64,000 nucleotides of DNA, taken from Bradyrhizobium valentinum (GTDB lineage Bacteria; Pseudomonadota; Alphaproteobacteria; Rhizobiales; Xanthobacteraceae). Shown here one piece after another: positions 29,124 to 38,746 of this stretch. The position numbers and the translations under genes were made by a program. The stretch covers positions 58,537 through 122,536 of the forward strand of contig NZ_LLXX01000033.1 of NCBI RefSeq assembly GCF_001440405.1, written 5' to 3'. Below the pieces are notes generated by a model, which saw nothing but the letters and a program-made list of their open reading frames with translations, was not told where the DNA came from and searched no databases. Every line of letters begins with the position of its first letter. Within the stretch, counting starts at the first letter, position 1.

Positions 29124-29336
29124 TCAGGTGGCGCGATCGGGCCGCGACATCCAGCTGACGATCGGCATTGCCGGCAGCACCCATCCAAGCCCCGCCACGA
29201 CATAGAAGATCGCCTGCAGCACGCCGGAACTGGCCAGCCATGGCGTCTGGGCGATGGTCATTCCGAGTAGCGACCACACGACGACCAGCACCAGCAGGGC
29301 GATGGTTCCCAAGAATTTGCGGGTGCGTATCGTCAT
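29124..29336 (-). CDS. DUF2842 small membrane protein
   Basis: A 70-residue protein with two membrane helices, [20 protein letters not shown] (residues about 10-29) and [20 protein letters not shown], and the family start TIRTRKFLG and end SWMSRPD. DUF2842 proteins are typical of alphaproteobacteria; function unknown. It is divergent from the heme A synthase gene, with 118 bases between starts. Confidence 0.85.
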   Translation of the reverse strand: MTIRTRKFLGTIALLVLVVVWSLLGMTIAQTPWLASSGVLQAIFYVVAGLGWVLPAMPIVSWMSRPDRAT

Positions 29337-29454
29337 GGCGGATATGTCAGCCTCGTGGCGGGTTGCGCGCGGGAAGGGGCGGACTATAAGGGGCGCGCCA
29401 ATTCAATCAAGCACGCCTTCCAGGCGAGCCAAGACGTGTTTCAAGACGGATTTT

Positions 29455-30546
29455 ATGACCGGTAGTTCCGCACAGCAGGCCCCGCATGCCGGCGCCGTCA
29501 GATGGTGGCTGATCGTGGTCGCCGCGCTGATTGCGGTCATGGTGCTGGTCGGCGGCGCCACGCGGCTGACGGAATCCGGATTGTCGATCGTGGAGTGGAA
29601 GCCGGTCACAGGCACGTTGCCGCCGCTCAACGAGGCGCAATGGGTGCAGGCGTTCGAGGGCTACAAGGCCATCCCGCAATACCGCGAACTCAACGCCGGG
29701 ATGAGCCTTTCGGAGTTCAAGACCATCTTCTGGTGGGAATGGAGCCACCGCCTGCTTGGGCGCGTGATCGGCGCGGTCTATCTGCTGCCGTTCCTGTATT
29801 TCCTGTGGCGCGGCGCGTTGAGCACTGAGCTGAAACGGCGGCTGTGGCTGATCTTCGCGCTCGGCGCGCTGCAGGGCGCGGTCGGCTGGTGGATGGTCGC
29901 GTCGGGCCTGTCGCAACGGACCGAGGTCTCCCAGTATCGTCTGGCGACGCATTTGGTGCTGGCGCTGATCATTCTTGCCTCGATCGTCTGGACGCTGCGG
30001 CGGATGAGCGCGCGTTCTCAGCCCGTTGTCCCGATGCGGCTGAAGCTCTCCGCGGTGGCTCTGCTCGCCCTGACTTTTGTCCAGCTTTATTTCGGCGCGC
30101 TGGTCGCGGGCCTGCGGGCGGGCAGGGTGTATAACACCTGGCCCGAAATCGACGGCGCCTTCATTCCGTCTGCGGCGCGGCTGTGGTTCGAGGAGCCGTG
30201 GTGGCGCAACCTGTTTGACAATACGCTCACCGTGCAGTTCGAACATCGGATGACCGCCTACGCGCTGTTGGTGCTGGCAGTCCTGCATGCGGTCGATGCG
30301 GTCCGGTCGCGGGCCGGTACGGCCGTGATCGGCGGCGCGTGGTGGCTGGTGGCGGCGATCGTCCTGCAGGCGGTGCTCGGCATTCTCACTTTGCTGCATC
30401 AGGTGCCGATCGACCTCGCGCTGGCGCATCAGGCGGTGGCTATCGTCGTCTTGAGCCTTGCGGTTCTGCAGACCGAGCGCCTGGTTGCGCGGCGCACTGA
30501 GATCGACCGGCAGAAGCTGGTGATGCCGCTCGGCCAGCACGGCTGA
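29455..30546 (+). CDS. ctaA: heme A synthase, COX15/CtaA family
   Basis: An inner-membrane enzyme that oxidises the C8 methyl of heme O to give heme A for cytochrome aa3 oxidases. The 363-residue protein has eight membrane segments in two repeats. Heme-ligand His residues are visible in [15 protein letters not shown] and [10 protein letters not shown] of the first half, and [13 protein letters not shown] and [13 protein letters not shown] of the second. The ATG at 29455 is chosen because upstream in-frame extension has no signal. It stands alone, away from cox genes, which is usual in Bradyrhizobium. Confidence 0.94.
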   Translation: MTGSSAQQAPHAGAVRWWLIVVAALIAVMVLVGGATRLTESGLSIVEWKPVTGTLPPLNEAQWVQAFEGYKAIPQYRELNAGMSLSEFKTIFWWEWSHRLLGRVIGAVYLLPFLYFLWRGALSTELKRRLWLIFALGALQGAVGWWMVASGLSQRTEVSQYRLATHLVLALIILASIVWTLRRMSARSQPVVPMRLKLSAVALLALTFVQLYFGALVAGLRAGRVYNTWPEIDGAFIPSAARLWFEEPWWRNLFDNTLTVQFEHRMTAYALLVLAVLHAVDAVRSRAGTAVIGGAWWLVAAIVLQAVLGILTLLHQVPIDLALAHQAVAIVVLSLAVLQTERLVARRTEIDRQKLVMPLGQHG

Positions 30547-30686
30547 AATTGAGCAATTCTAATCTGACGCGATTGCTGGAAATCCCCAGTTTGCAGGGGT
30601 TTCTTCGCCTTGACGTGTTTGTGTGGCATCGGAGCGCTTTACTTGAATGGCCTGCGCGATAAAACGGGCCAAAACAGGTTCGTTCC

Positions 30687-31499
30687 ATGTCCTCAGCATT
30701 CATCCAGGCCGCCGTCATTCTGCTCCGCGAGGGGCTCGAAGCCATGCTCGTGATCGCAGCGCTAGCGGGCTATCTGACCAAGGCCGGCGCGGGGCATCGC
30801 ATTCAGGCGCTCTATGGCGGCGCGCTCGTGGCCGTGGGCGCCAGCTTCATTGCGGCCTGGCTGTTTGCGGTACTGAACTCGGGCGATCACAGCGACATCC
30901 TCGAAGGTATCATCATTCTCGTCGCCGCCGCCCTGATGCTCTATGTCAGCGGCTGGTTGATGGTGAAACAGGATCCGCGCGGCTGGCAGGAATATCTCGC
31001 CCAGAAGGCGGACCAAGCATTGTCGCAGGACACGGTGTGGGCGGTCGGCGCGCTCGCCTTTCTTGCGGTGTTCCGTGAGGGCGCCGAAACCGTGCTGTTC
31101 ATCAACGCACTGGCGAGTACTGAAGGCGGCTGGAGCGCCGGCCTATTCGCCGGCCTTGCCGCTGCGACGGCAGTCCTTGCCGTGCTGTTCTATTTCATCA
31201 ACCTGATTGCGCGAAAGCTTCCGCTGCGGCCGTTATTCATCGTCACCTCGGCATTCCTGTTCGTGATGGCGATCAAGTTTATCGGCGAGGCCGTGCAGGA
31301 GTTCCAGGAACAGGCGATCATTACGGTCACCGAGGTCAAGGGCTCGGCGTTCCTGAGCGCGATCGGCCTCAATCCGTCCATGGAAGCGCTGTCGATCCAG
31401 GGCCTGGTGATCCTGTTTGCGCTCGCGACCTATTCGGTGGTCCAGCGCAACAACCGCCTGATGCGCGAGGACCGGGCCGCAATGCGCGCGGCCGAGTAA
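30687..31499 (+). CDS. FTR1/EfeU-family iron permease
   Basis: A 270-residue inner-membrane permease with seven predicted helices. The two iron-binding REGLE-type motifs are present: LLREGLEAML at about residues 12-21 and VFREGAETVLF near 128-138. EfeU normally works with EfeO and EfeB, but no such genes are adjacent, so it may act alone or with distant partners. The upstream 140 bases show no clear Fur or Irr box by eye. Confidence 0.9.
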   Translation: MSSAFIQAAVILLREGLEAMLVIAALAGYLTKAGAGHRIQALYGGALVAVGASFIAAWLFAVLNSGDHSDILEGIIILVAAALMLYVSGWLMVKQDPRGWQEYLAQKADQALSQDTVWAVGALAFLAVFREGAETVLFINALASTEGGWSAGLFAGLAAATAVLAVLFYFINLIARKLPLRPLFIVTSAFLFVMAIKFIGEAVQEFQEQAIITVTEVKGSAFLSAIGLNPSMEALSIQGLVILFALATYSVVQRNNRLMREDRAAMRAAE

Positions 31500-31510
31500 T
31501 CTGCGGAAAG

Positions 31511-32380
31511 CTACGCTGCCTGCCGATCGAGTCCGAAATAGTCGAGCCCGATATCGAGTGCGGCTGAGCTGTGGGTCAGCCAGCCGGCGGAAATCAGGTC
31601 GACACCGGTCGCTGCGATCGCTCTGGCGGTCTCGGCCGTGATGCGGCCTGAAGCTTCCGTGATCGCCCGGCCGCCCGTCATCGCCACCGCCTGCCGCAGT
31701 TCCTCGACCGTCATGTTGTCGAGCAGGACGGCATCCACGCCGATCGCAAGGGCCTGTTCGAGCTGTGACAGCGTATCGACCTCGACCTCGATCTTGACGA
31801 GATGCCCAGCATGCGCCTTTGCGCGATCGATCGCGGTCCTGACGTCGCCGGCCAGCGCAATATGGTTGTCCTTGATCAGGATGGCGTCGTCGAGGCCGAA
31901 GCGGTGATTGCTGCCGCCGCCGGCGCGGACCGCGTATTTTTCCAGCGTGCGCAAACCGGGCGTGGTCTTGCGGGTGCAGGCGATGCGCGCCTTGGTGCCT
32001 TGCGCGGCCGACACCAGCGAGGCCGTCGCGGTGGCGACGCCGCTGAGATGGCAGAGGCAGTTCAGTGCCGTCCGTTCGCCGGTCAACAGCCCGCGCGCCG
32101 GCCCCTCGATGGCGGCGATCACGTCTCCCGGCACAACGACGCTGCCGTCAGGCCGCTCCGCGGTAAGCCGGATGGCAGGATTGACGAGTTGAAACGCACA
32201 CCGCGCGATATCGAGCCCGGCCACGACGCCGGGCTGGCGCGCGCGCAGCACCAGCGAGGCGTGCTTGTCGGCCGGAACGATCGCATCCGCCGTGATGTCG
32301 CCGGCGCGTCCGAGGTCTTCGAGCAGGGCGGTGCGAACCAGCGGCTCGTACATAAGAGGCAGAAGCGGGGTTAGTGTCAC
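31511..32380 (-). CDS. nadC: nicotinate-nucleotide pyrophosphorylase (carboxylating)
   Basis: NadC converts quinolinate and PRPP to nicotinate mononucleotide. The 289-residue protein shows ARTxxKTTPG in IACTRKTTPGLRTLEKYAVRAGGGSNHRFGLDD, KDNHI, and EVEVDTLSQLEQAL followed by VDAVLLDNM. The GTG at 32380 overlaps the nadB stop by 4 bases (GTGA); an ATG at 32353 is possible. It is the last gene of the nadQ-nadABC group, and the convergent iron permease gene ends just 11 bases away. Confidence 0.95.
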   Translation of the reverse strand: MTLTPLLPLMYEPLVRTALLEDLGRAGDITADAIVPADKHASLVLRARQPGVVAGLDIARCAFQLVNPAIRLTAERPDGSVVVPGDVIAAIEGPARGLLTGERTALNCLCHLSGVATATASLVSAAQGTKARIACTRKTTPGLRTLEKYAVRAGGGSNHRFGLDDAILIKDNHIALAGDVRTAIDRAKAHAGHLVKIEVEVDTLSQLEQALAIGVDAVLLDNMTVEELRQAVAMTGGRAITEASGRITAETARAIAATGVDLISAGWLTHSSAALDIGLDYFGLDRQAA

Positions 32381-33930
32381 GGCTGGATACCCCCAACAGA
32401 CAGAGATCCGGATTCGACGACGTCGCTGATGGCGCCGAGCGCGTCGGCGAGAGAGAGGGATGACGGCATTGCCGAGGGCAGGGCGGCGGGGAAGTCAGTC
32501 CGATAATGTCCGCCGCGGCTTTCCTCGCGCCGGTATGCGGCAACTGCGATCATCAATCCGATCAGCGCTGGATCGGCTGCCGCGCTGCGGCCACTTGCGA
32601 TCGGGTAGAGGCTGCGGATCGCGCGTTCGATACCGTGCCGGTCGCGGAGCACGCCGAGGCCTTGCGACAGGATCGGCCGCACGGCCGAAGGATCGGACGC
32701 AGGCGCAAGCGCGTTGATCGCGCGCGCCTTCAACGCGCCGCGGCTCGCGCCCTGGACGCTCTCTGCGACCCACTGGGCGCAGACAATGGCTTCCATCAGT
32801 GAATTGCTGGCGAGCCGGTTGGCGCCATGCAGGCCGGTGCGGCTTACCTCGCCGCAGGCCCAGAGGCCGCTCACGGTGCTGCGGCCCTCGATATCAACCG
32901 ATATCCCGCCCATGTGGTAGTGCACCGCCGGTCTCACGGGAATCGGATCGGTTGCGGGATCAATCCCGGCCATTCTGCAGAACGCAGAGATGACGGGATA
33001 GCGCTTGGCAAAGTCCTGTCCCGGACGTTTCCGTGCATCGAGGAAGACGCGATGTCCTTCCGCGCGGCGACGCCAGACCGCGCGCGCAACGATGTCGCGG
33101 GCCGCAAGCTCGGCACCAGGCTGGTCTGCCATGAAGCGTTGCCCGGTGTCGTCGATCAGGATCGCGCCGTCGCCGCGCACGGCCTCGGTCACCAGCGGCA
33201 TCGGGCGTGACGGTCCGTCGAAGGCGGTTGGGTGAAACTGGATGAACTCGAGATCGGAGAGCAGCGCTCCCGCGCGTGCCGCCAATGCAAGTCCTTGGCC
33301 GTAACAGCCACTGGGGTTGGTACTGTCGAGAAACAGGCCGCCAATGCCGCCCGTTGCGAGTACAACGCGAGCGGTGTCGATCACGAACGGGCCCTGCGCG
33401 TTCACGGCAAGCATGCCCCTGATGGAATTGTCTTCGACGATCAGGCTTCGCGCCTCGACACCTTCAAGCAGGGTAACCGATGGACAGCGGCGCACCGCTG
33501 CGATCAGCGCGCGCATGATCTCGCGCCCGGTGCCGTCGCCGGTGGCGTGCACGATACGGTTGCGGCCATGCGCGGCCTCCAAGCCAAGCCGCCAGCCGCC
33601 ATCGGGCCGGCGGTCGAAGGCAACGCCGAGTCTTGCGAGGTGCTCGACGGCCGCGGGTGCTGCATGGATGATCTTGCGTGCGACCACTTCATCGCAAAGC
33701 CCTGCGCCTGCGGCCAGCGTATCGGCGAGGTGCAGGGCAGGGTCGTCATCCCCGTCCATCGCCGCGGCAAGCCCGCCTTGCGCCCACAGGCTCGATGCTT
33801 CAGCGCCGAGCGGCGCCTTCGACAGCAGCACGACCGGCTCGGGCGCCAATTGAAGCGCAGTCATCAATCCGGCTGCGCCGCCGCCGATGATGACGGGACG
33901 GTTGCCAAGCGCTGAAATCTCCGCGCTCAT
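32377..33930 (-). CDS. nadB: L-aspartate oxidase
   Basis: A flavoprotein that oxidises aspartate to iminoaspartate, the substrate of NadA. The 517-residue protein begins with the FAD loop [17 protein letters not shown] at about residues 13-29, then [17 protein letters not shown], and has HPTAF and the [12 protein letters not shown] and [16 protein letters not shown] motifs of the fumarate reductase/oxidase family. The ATG at 33930 overlaps the nadA stop by 4 bases, so upstream open frame is excluded. It is coupled to both neighbours. Confidence 0.96.
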   Translation of the reverse strand: MSAEISALGNRPVIIGGGAAGLMTALQLAPEPVVLLSKAPLGAEASSLWAQGGLAAAMDGDDDPALHLADTLAAGAGLCDEVVARKIIHAAPAAVEHLARLGVAFDRRPDGGWRLGLEAAHGRNRIVHATGDGTGREIMRALIAAVRRCPSVTLLEGVEARSLIVEDNSIRGMLAVNAQGPFVIDTARVVLATGGIGGLFLDSTNPSGCYGQGLALAARAGALLSDLEFIQFHPTAFDGPSRPMPLVTEAVRGDGAILIDDTGQRFMADQPGAELAARDIVARAVWRRRAEGHRVFLDARKRPGQDFAKRYPVISAFCRMAGIDPATDPIPVRPAVHYHMGGISVDIEGRSTVSGLWACGEVSRTGLHGANRLASNSLMEAIVCAQWVAESVQGASRGALKARAINALAPASDPSAVRPILSQGLGVLRDRHGIERAIRSLYPIASGRSAAADPALIGLMIAVAAYRREESRGGHYRTDFPAALPSAMPSSLSLADALGAISDVVESGSLSVGGIQP

Positions 33931-34913
33931 ATTGCCAGCATCCTTTCGACAGCACGCCGGGCTGATACCGCGATGGCGGGATCGATCGTCACCTCGTGCC
34001 GGCCAGTCTCCAGCGCATGGCGGATGTTCTTCAGCGTGATCCGCTTCATGTGCGGGCACAGATTGCAGGGCCGGATGAACTCCACGTCGGGATGGAGCAC
34101 GGCTACGTTGTCGCTCATCGAGCATTCCGTCAGCAGCACGACCCGGGGCGGGCGTTTTTGGCCGACGAAGTCCGACATCGCTGCGGTTGATCCGGAGAAA
34201 TCGGCTTCCGCGACCACTTCGGGCGGGCACTCCGGATGCGCGAGGATGGTCACGTCAGGGTGATTTTCGCGCAATTGCCGGACGTCGGACGCCGTAAACA
34301 GCTCGTGCACCTCGCAATGGCCTTTCCATGCGATGATCTTCACGTCCGTCTGCGCGGCGATGTTCTGCGCGAGATATTCATCCGGCAGCATGATCACGCG
34401 CTCGGCGCCGAGCGACTCCACGACCTTGCGCGCATTGCCCGAGGTGCAGCAGATGTCGGCCTCCGCCTTCACCGCGGTCGAGGTGTTGACATAGGTGACG
34501 ACGGGGACGCCGGGATAGCGCTGCCGCATCAGCCGCACGTCCTGCGCGGTGATTGAATCCGCGAGCGAGCAGCCCGCGGCGAGATCGGGGATCAGCACGG
34601 TCTTTTCCGGGTTCAACAGCTTGGCCGTCTCGGCCATGAAATGCACGCCGGCCAGCACGATGATGTCGGCATCGACCTTGGTGGCTTCGCGCGCCAGCAG
34701 CAGGCTGTCGCCCACGATGTCGGCGACGCCGTGAAAGATTTCTGGCGTCTGGTAATTATGCGCGAGGACGACGGCGTTGCGGCTGCGCTTGAGTTCGAGG
34801 ATGGCGTCCACGTCCTCGGCGAAAATAGCCCATTCGGGCGGCGGGATGACTCGTTTGACCCGGTCGTAAAGCTCTGCGGAACGCGCGAGTGCAGTGGAGC
34901 TGATGTTCGCCAT
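33927..34913 (-). CDS. nadA: quinolinate synthase
   Basis: A [4Fe-4S] enzyme that condenses iminoaspartate with dihydroxyacetone phosphate to quinolinate. Cluster Cys candidates are visible in [34 protein letters not shown], and the C-terminal [21 protein letters not shown] and [13 protein letters not shown] are family motifs. The 328-residue length is normal. It is the first enzyme gene after a paired operator at 34915-34961, whose inner site ends two bases before the ATG, inside the ribosome-binding region, so repression could block both transcription and translation. Confidence 0.96.
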   Translation of the reverse strand: MANISSTALARSAELYDRVKRVIPPPEWAIFAEDVDAILELKRSRNAVVLAHNYQTPEIFHGVADIVGDSLLLAREATKVDADIIVLAGVHFMAETAKLLNPEKTVLIPDLAAGCSLADSITAQDVRLMRQRYPGVPVVTYVNTSTAVKAEADICCTSGNARKVVESLGAERVIMLPDEYLAQNIAAQTDVKIIAWKGHCEVHELFTASDVRQLRENHPDVTILAHPECPPEVVAEADFSGSTAAMSDFVGQKRPPRVVLLTECSMSDNVAVLHPDVEFIRPCNLCPHMKRITLKNIRHALETGRHEVTIDPAIAVSARRAVERMLAI

Positions 34914-34914
34914 T

Positions 34915-34933
34915 TATACTCTCCTTGAGTATA
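34915..34933. promoter_or_regulatory. putative NadQ operator, site 1
   Basis: A perfect inverted repeat, TATACT-N7-AGTATA, directly upstream of nadA (start at 34913). It shares spacing and arms with the second site and lies between nadQ and its expected targets. Confidence 0.72.
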
Positions 34934-34940
34934 TCTTGGC

Positions 34941-34961
34941 TTATACTTATCCTGAGCATAA
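34941..34961. promoter_or_regulatory. putative NadQ operator, site 2
   Basis: An inverted repeat with arms TTATACT (34941-34947) and AGCATAA (34955-34961), N7 spacer and one mismatch. Its centre is 27 bases from that of site 1, and the spacer shares the CCT/AGG core with it. Confidence 0.72.
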
Positions 34962-34967
34962 TCGATG

Positions 34968-35924
34968 TCAAGTGCGCGAGAGCGGGAGCTTGGTTCCAGC
35001 GACCGCCCGTTCCGCCAGCACGCCATGGCGGAACCGGAACAGTTTGGCGGGGCGACCGACGGTGTCGGCGGCGATTGCGCCAGTTTCCTCAACGAGTTGC
35101 TGCTGCTCGATCAGGCGGCGGAAATTCTGTTTATGCACCAGGCGGCCTGCAAGCGCCTCAACGCTGCGTTGCAGTTGCAGCAGGGTGAATTCCGCCGGCA
35201 TCAGCTCGAACACTACGGGACGGTATTTGATCTTGGCACGCAGCCTCGCGATGCCGGTGGCGAGAATGCGGCGGTGATCTCCCGTCATTGGCTTGCCCGG
35301 AATGACGGTCGTGGCCGGTGCCCCGTCACGCAGGGCTTCCGGTATCAAGCCGGCCTCGTAGAGCAACTCGTAGCGCTGCAGCACCAGTTCCTCGTTCCAT
35401 TCGCGATCGTCGAAGCCAAACGTGATGGCGGCACGTTGCCAGCGCTCGCGCTGCAGGCTGGTGGTATCAGCGGATTTTGCCCACGCCCGCAGCCGCGACG
35501 CCAATGTCTTCGCGAGCGAAGCGGGCAGGCCGGCCCGCTGATCTTCCCACGGAAAGTATTCGTACCAGCCGGACCAATGCGCCTCAAAGCCCTGGCCGAC
35601 CTTGTCTTCGCGGGTGAGCCCCAGATAGCTGATCGAGATCGAATGCGGCGACTTGGCACCGCCGGCGCGTCCGCGGTCGGCGAAAGTGTAGAGCTGTTCG
35701 ACATAGCCGAGCGGATGGCCGGTCTGCGCCTCGACCCACGCCCGCAATCCCATCTGCAGCGAGCGGTGCGTAAATTCGAACGGGCCGCTCGGCAGCGCGG
35801 CGGCGTTGGCGATGGTCATGATCTTTGGCTCGCCGTCGGTAACGGCGACAAGGACGGCGACCAGGTCCGCCGTGATCGTATTGGCAGCGCCCGTTCTGCT
35901 TTCTTTCCGCGGTGCCCCTGCCAC
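34968..35924 (-). CDS. nadQ: NadQ/NrtR-like regulator of NAD synthesis
   Basis: A 318-residue regulator with an N-terminal Nudix-like domain (ADLVAVLVAVTDGEPKIMTI, LPSGPFEFTHRSLQMGLRAWVEAQTG) and a C-terminal winged-helix region (AEFTLLQLQRSVEALAGRLVHKQNFRRLIEQQQLVEETGA, about residues 244-283). The catalytic Nudix box is not recognisable, which fits a ligand sensor rather than a hydrolase. It precedes nadABC with 54 bases containing two palindromic sites. NadQ-type repressors of nadABC are known from comparative genomics in alphaproteobacteria; the ligand is inferred to be an NAD-related metabolite. Confidence 0.82.
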   Translation of the reverse strand: MAGAPRKESRTGAANTITADLVAVLVAVTDGEPKIMTIANAAALPSGPFEFTHRSLQMGLRAWVEAQTGHPLGYVEQLYTFADRGRAGGAKSPHSISISYLGLTREDKVGQGFEAHWSGWYEYFPWEDQRAGLPASLAKTLASRLRAWAKSADTTSLQRERWQRAAITFGFDDREWNEELVLQRYELLYEAGLIPEALRDGAPATTVIPGKPMTGDHRRILATGIARLRAKIKYRPVVFELMPAEFTLLQLQRSVEALAGRLVHKQNFRRLIEQQQLVEETGAIAADTVGRPAKLFRFRHGVLAERAVAGTKLPLSRT

Positions 35925-35960
35925 GTCGGTCGTCCGTCTCCGTTATCGGCTAATGCGCGT

Positions 35961-36389
35961 TTAGCAATATCCGTACACGCCGCAAGCGTACGGCAGACGG
36001 TTCCAGTAGGGACCATAGGACGGGCCGCCGTAATAGGGGCCGTCGTAGCTGTAGGAATGGCTGGTCCCGTAATAGCCGGGCAGCGTCGATGAGCCCGGCA
36101 GCAGCGGTGTGCCGTAGACGCGCGGCGCATAGGGCACTACGCCCACCGGCGTGAACAGCACGTCGGGATCCTCTTCCTCGACGACCAGCGTGCGGCCGCG
36201 GCGCACGTAGAGGGGCGCAGCAGCAGGAGCAACGGTGGTCCGGTATTTGTAATGGGGACGGGGCAGGCCGGGCGGCAGTTGACTGGCGGCCCGCACCGCG
36301 GGGCGCTTGGTGGCGGCGGGATTATCGGCGGCGGCAGCGGTTCCGATCGCGAAAATCGCGACCAGAATTGGCGTCATCCAGCGCAGCAT
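35961..36389 (-). CDS. secreted Pro/Tyr/Gly-rich hypothetical protein
   Basis: A 142-residue protein with a clear Sec signal (MLRWMTPILVAIFAIGTAAAA, cleavage near residue 21), a basic linker, a short RRGRTLVVEEEDPDVLFTPVG segment, and a C-terminus rich in Tyr, Gly, Pro and Ser (GYYGTSHSYSYDGPYYGGPSYGPYW). Two Cys flank the C-terminus (CGVYGYC). Many rhizobia have such small envelope proteins; the role is unknown. It is transcribed towards nadQ, 36 bases away. Confidence 0.78.
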   Translation of the reverse strand: MLRWMTPILVAIFAIGTAAAADNPAATKRPAVRAASQLPPGLPRPHYKYRTTVAPAAAPLYVRRGRTLVVEEEDPDVLFTPVGVVPYAPRVYGTPLLPGSSTLPGYYGTSHSYSYDGPYYGGPSYGPYWNRLPYACGVYGYC

Positions 36390-36621
36390 CGTTTGCTCCG
36401 AATCATCGAGGGCGGCTCAGCGCCACTGTATGCCGGAATGAGCGTTAACGAGAGACTTGTGATGGCGGCGAGGCCGGGCAGGCCGAAGGAAGCGAGCTTG
36501 GATATTGCAGGATTCCGTACGGAGTCCCGTCATTGCGAGCGCAGCGAAGCAATCCATCTGGCCGCTCGGGGATAGAATGGATTGCTTCGTCGCTTCGCTC
36601 CTCGCAATGACGGCGGACGTA
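36390..36621. other. intergenic region with a family 2 repeat
   Basis: Apart from the repeat at 36528-36612 no gene or RNA is recognised between the secreted protein and metY. Confidence 0.45.
36528..36612. repeat. palindromic intergenic repeat, family 2, copy 4
   Basis: CGTCATTGCGAGCG at one end and CTCGCAATGACG at the other, with GAAGCAATCCAT/ATGGATTGCTTC inner arms; it matches the copies at 5219 and 20834. Confidence 0.85.
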
Positions 36622-37902
36622 TCAGGCACTAAGCGCCTGCTCGAGATCCGCGATCAGATCTTCCTTGTCTTCGATGCCGATCGACAGCCGCACGACATCG
36701 GGCGCGGCGCCGGATCTCACCTTGGCGGCGTCGTCGAGTTGGCTGTGCGTGGTCGACGCGGGGTGAATCACCAGCGAACGCGTGTCGCCGACATTGGCCA
36801 GATGCGAGAACAGTTTCAGGTTCGACACCAGGTTGACGCCGGCGTCGTAGCCGCCCCTCAGGCTAAAGGTGAATACCGCACCGGCGCCCTTCGGCGCGTA
36901 TTTGCGTGCGAGCTTGTTGTACTTGTCGCTGGCGAGGCCGGCATAGTTCACCGACGCCACCGCAGAATGGCCGGCAAGGAATTCCGCGACAGCCTTGGCA
37001 TTCTCGCAATGCTTCTGCATGCGCAGCGGCAGCGTCTCGATGCCGGTCAGGATCATGAAGGCGTTGAACGGGGACAGCGCCGGACCGAGGTCGCGTAGGC
37101 CCAGCACGCGGCAGGCGATCGCGAAGGCGAAATTGCCGAAAGTCTCCTGGATCCTGATGCCGTGATATTCCGGCCGCGGCTCGCTCAGCATCGGATATTT
37201 GTTGTCCTTCGACCAATCGAAGGTGCCGCCATCGACGATGATGCCGCCGAGCGAATTGCCATGGCCGCCGAGAAATTTCGTGAGCGAGTGCACGACGATA
37301 TCGGCGCCATGGTCGATCGGACGGATCAGATAGGGCGTCGCCAGCGTGTTGTCGACGATCAGCGGCACGCCGGCCTTGCGGGCCACTTCCGCGATTGGTT
37401 CGATGTCGGTGATGCTGCCGGCGGGGTTGGCGATCGATTCGATGAAGATCGCCTTGGTGCGCGGCGTCACGGCGCGCTCGAAACTGCCGATATCGTCGGG
37501 GTCGGCCCACGCCACGTTCCAGCCGAAGCTCTTGAACGCATGCGTAAACTGGTTGATCGAGCCGCCATAGAGTTTTCGCGCGGCGATGAACTCGTCGCCC
37601 GGCATCAGCAATTGCTGCAGCACAACGACTTGTGCCGCGTGTCCCGAGGCGACGGCAAGCGCCGCGGTGCCGCCTTCCAGCGCCGCAATGCGCTCTTCCA
37701 GCACGGCGGTGGTCGGATTGCCGATGCGGGTATAGATGTTGCCGAACGCCTGCAGCCCGAACAGCGAGGCGGCATGGTCGGCATCGTTGAACACGAAGGA
37801 AGTGGTTTGATAGATCGGCGTCACCCGCGCGCCGGTGGTGGGATCGGGCTGCGCGCCGGCATGCACGGCAAGGGTCGAAAATCCCGGGAGACGGTCGGTC
37901 AT
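36622..37902 (-). CDS. metY: O-acetylhomoserine sulfhydrylase (Cys/Met metabolism PLP enzyme)
   Basis: A 426-residue PLP enzyme that forms homocysteine from O-acetylhomoserine and sulfide. Family features are FSTLAVHAGAQPDPTTGARVTPIYQTTSFVF at the start, ALASGHAAQ-type PLP loop (AVASGHAAQVVVLQQLL), VDNTLATPYLIRP and the PLP Lys in VVHSLTKFLGGHGNSLGG near residue 207. The start at 37902 is chosen to match the family N-terminus. A SAM-II riboswitch often precedes this gene in relatives, but I could not recognise one in the 150 bases upstream. Confidence 0.94.
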   Translation of the reverse strand: MTDRLPGFSTLAVHAGAQPDPTTGARVTPIYQTTSFVFNDADHAASLFGLQAFGNIYTRIGNPTTAVLEERIAALEGGTAALAVASGHAAQVVVLQQLLMPGDEFIAARKLYGGSINQFTHAFKSFGWNVAWADPDDIGSFERAVTPRTKAIFIESIANPAGSITDIEPIAEVARKAGVPLIVDNTLATPYLIRPIDHGADIVVHSLTKFLGGHGNSLGGIIVDGGTFDWSKDNKYPMLSEPRPEYHGIRIQETFGNFAFAIACRVLGLRDLGPALSPFNAFMILTGIETLPLRMQKHCENAKAVAEFLAGHSAVASVNYAGLASDKYNKLARKYAPKGAGAVFTFSLRGGYDAGVNLVSNLKLFSHLANVGDTRSLVIHPASTTHSQLDDAAKVRSGAAPDVVRLSIGIEDKEDLIADLEQALSA

Positions 37903-38055
37903 TCTTTGCGTCCTGTTCGTTTGGCTTGCTCGAAATGCGTGGGCGATGCTGATGGCAGGCGGGTCCGCCGTCAAGGCGAGGCGTTTACATGTGGCGGATT
38001 GGAAACGGGCCTGCTTCGTTAGGCCGCGACTTCGGAATAATCGTTTTTCATTGCG

Positions 38056-38640
38056 TTACGTCGGCTCGCTTTTGTTCTTTGCAGCGCGATCCGATGCCGC
38101 CGTCGCGCCGCCGCCGACGCTCATCCGGTTCAGCGAGAGCCGCATGCCCTGCGTCGGGATCGGCGCGCGCTTCGAACTCAGCGTGCGCGAGTTGACTCCC
38201 ATCCATGAAATTTCCGACGACAGCCGTCCATACTCGATCTTCGGGCAGCGGTTCATCACGACCTTGAGGCCGGCGGCTTCGGCCTTCTCGGCGGCCGCGT
38301 CGTCGCGCGCGCCGAGCTGCATCCAGATCACTTTCGGCGGCGGCGACAATGTCAGGGCATCGTCGACAACAGGCATGATGTGGCTGGAATTGCGGAAGAT
38401 GTCGATCATGTCGACGGGACGGCCGATATCCGCCAGCGACGCGACGAAGGGCTTGCCGAGCAGGCTCTTGCCGACATGGCCGGGATTGACCGGAATCATG
38501 TCGTAGCCGCGCTGCGCCAGATATTTGAAGGCGAAGTAGCTCGGCCGCACATTGACCGGCGACGCGCCGATCATTGCTATCGACTTCACGGAGCTGAGGA
38601 TGCTGCGGATGTAATTGTCGTCGTAGGCGTCGTGGTTCAT
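38056..38640 (-). CDS. CoA-binding domain protein
   Basis: A 194-residue protein with a Rossmann-type CoA-binding domain: SIAMIGASPVNVRPSYFAFKYLAQRGYDMIPVNPGHVGKSLLGK is at about residues 20-63 and VIWMQLGARDDAAAEKAEAAGLKVVMNRCPKIEY follows. This is the YccU group, of unknown function. It ends with a positively charged tail of about 30 residues absent in shorter family members. It stands alone on the minus strand. Confidence 0.88.
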   Translation of the reverse strand: MNHDAYDDNYIRSILSSVKSIAMIGASPVNVRPSYFAFKYLAQRGYDMIPVNPGHVGKSLLGKPFVASLADIGRPVDMIDIFRNSSHIMPVVDDALTLSPPPKVIWMQLGARDDAAAEKAEAAGLKVVMNRCPKIEYGRLSSEISWMGVNSRTLSSKRAPIPTQGMRLSLNRMSVGGGATAASDRAAKNKSEPT

Positions 38641-38653
38641 CTTGATCCTGCAC

Positions 38654-38733
38654 AGTCATTCCGGGGCGATGCGTAGCATCGAACCCGGAATCTCGAGATT
38701 CCGGGTTCTCGCTTCGCGAGCCCCGGAATGACG
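38654..38733. repeat. palindromic intergenic repeat, family 1, copy 2
   Basis: GTCATTCCGGGGCGATGCG at one end and CCCCGGAATGACG at the other, with the same CCCGGAATCTCGAGATTCCGGG core as the copy at 108-190. Confidence 0.85.
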
Positions 38734-38746
38734 ACGCTTTGCGTCG

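Noticed and set aside
30547..30686. Fur or Irr box upstream of the iron permease
   Set aside because: Only partial AT-rich half-sites are seen, with no clear palindrome of the expected type.
37903..38055. SAM-II type riboswitch upstream of metY
   Set aside because: The conserved SAM-II stretches and pseudoknot pairing could not be recognised; a covariance-model search would settle it.
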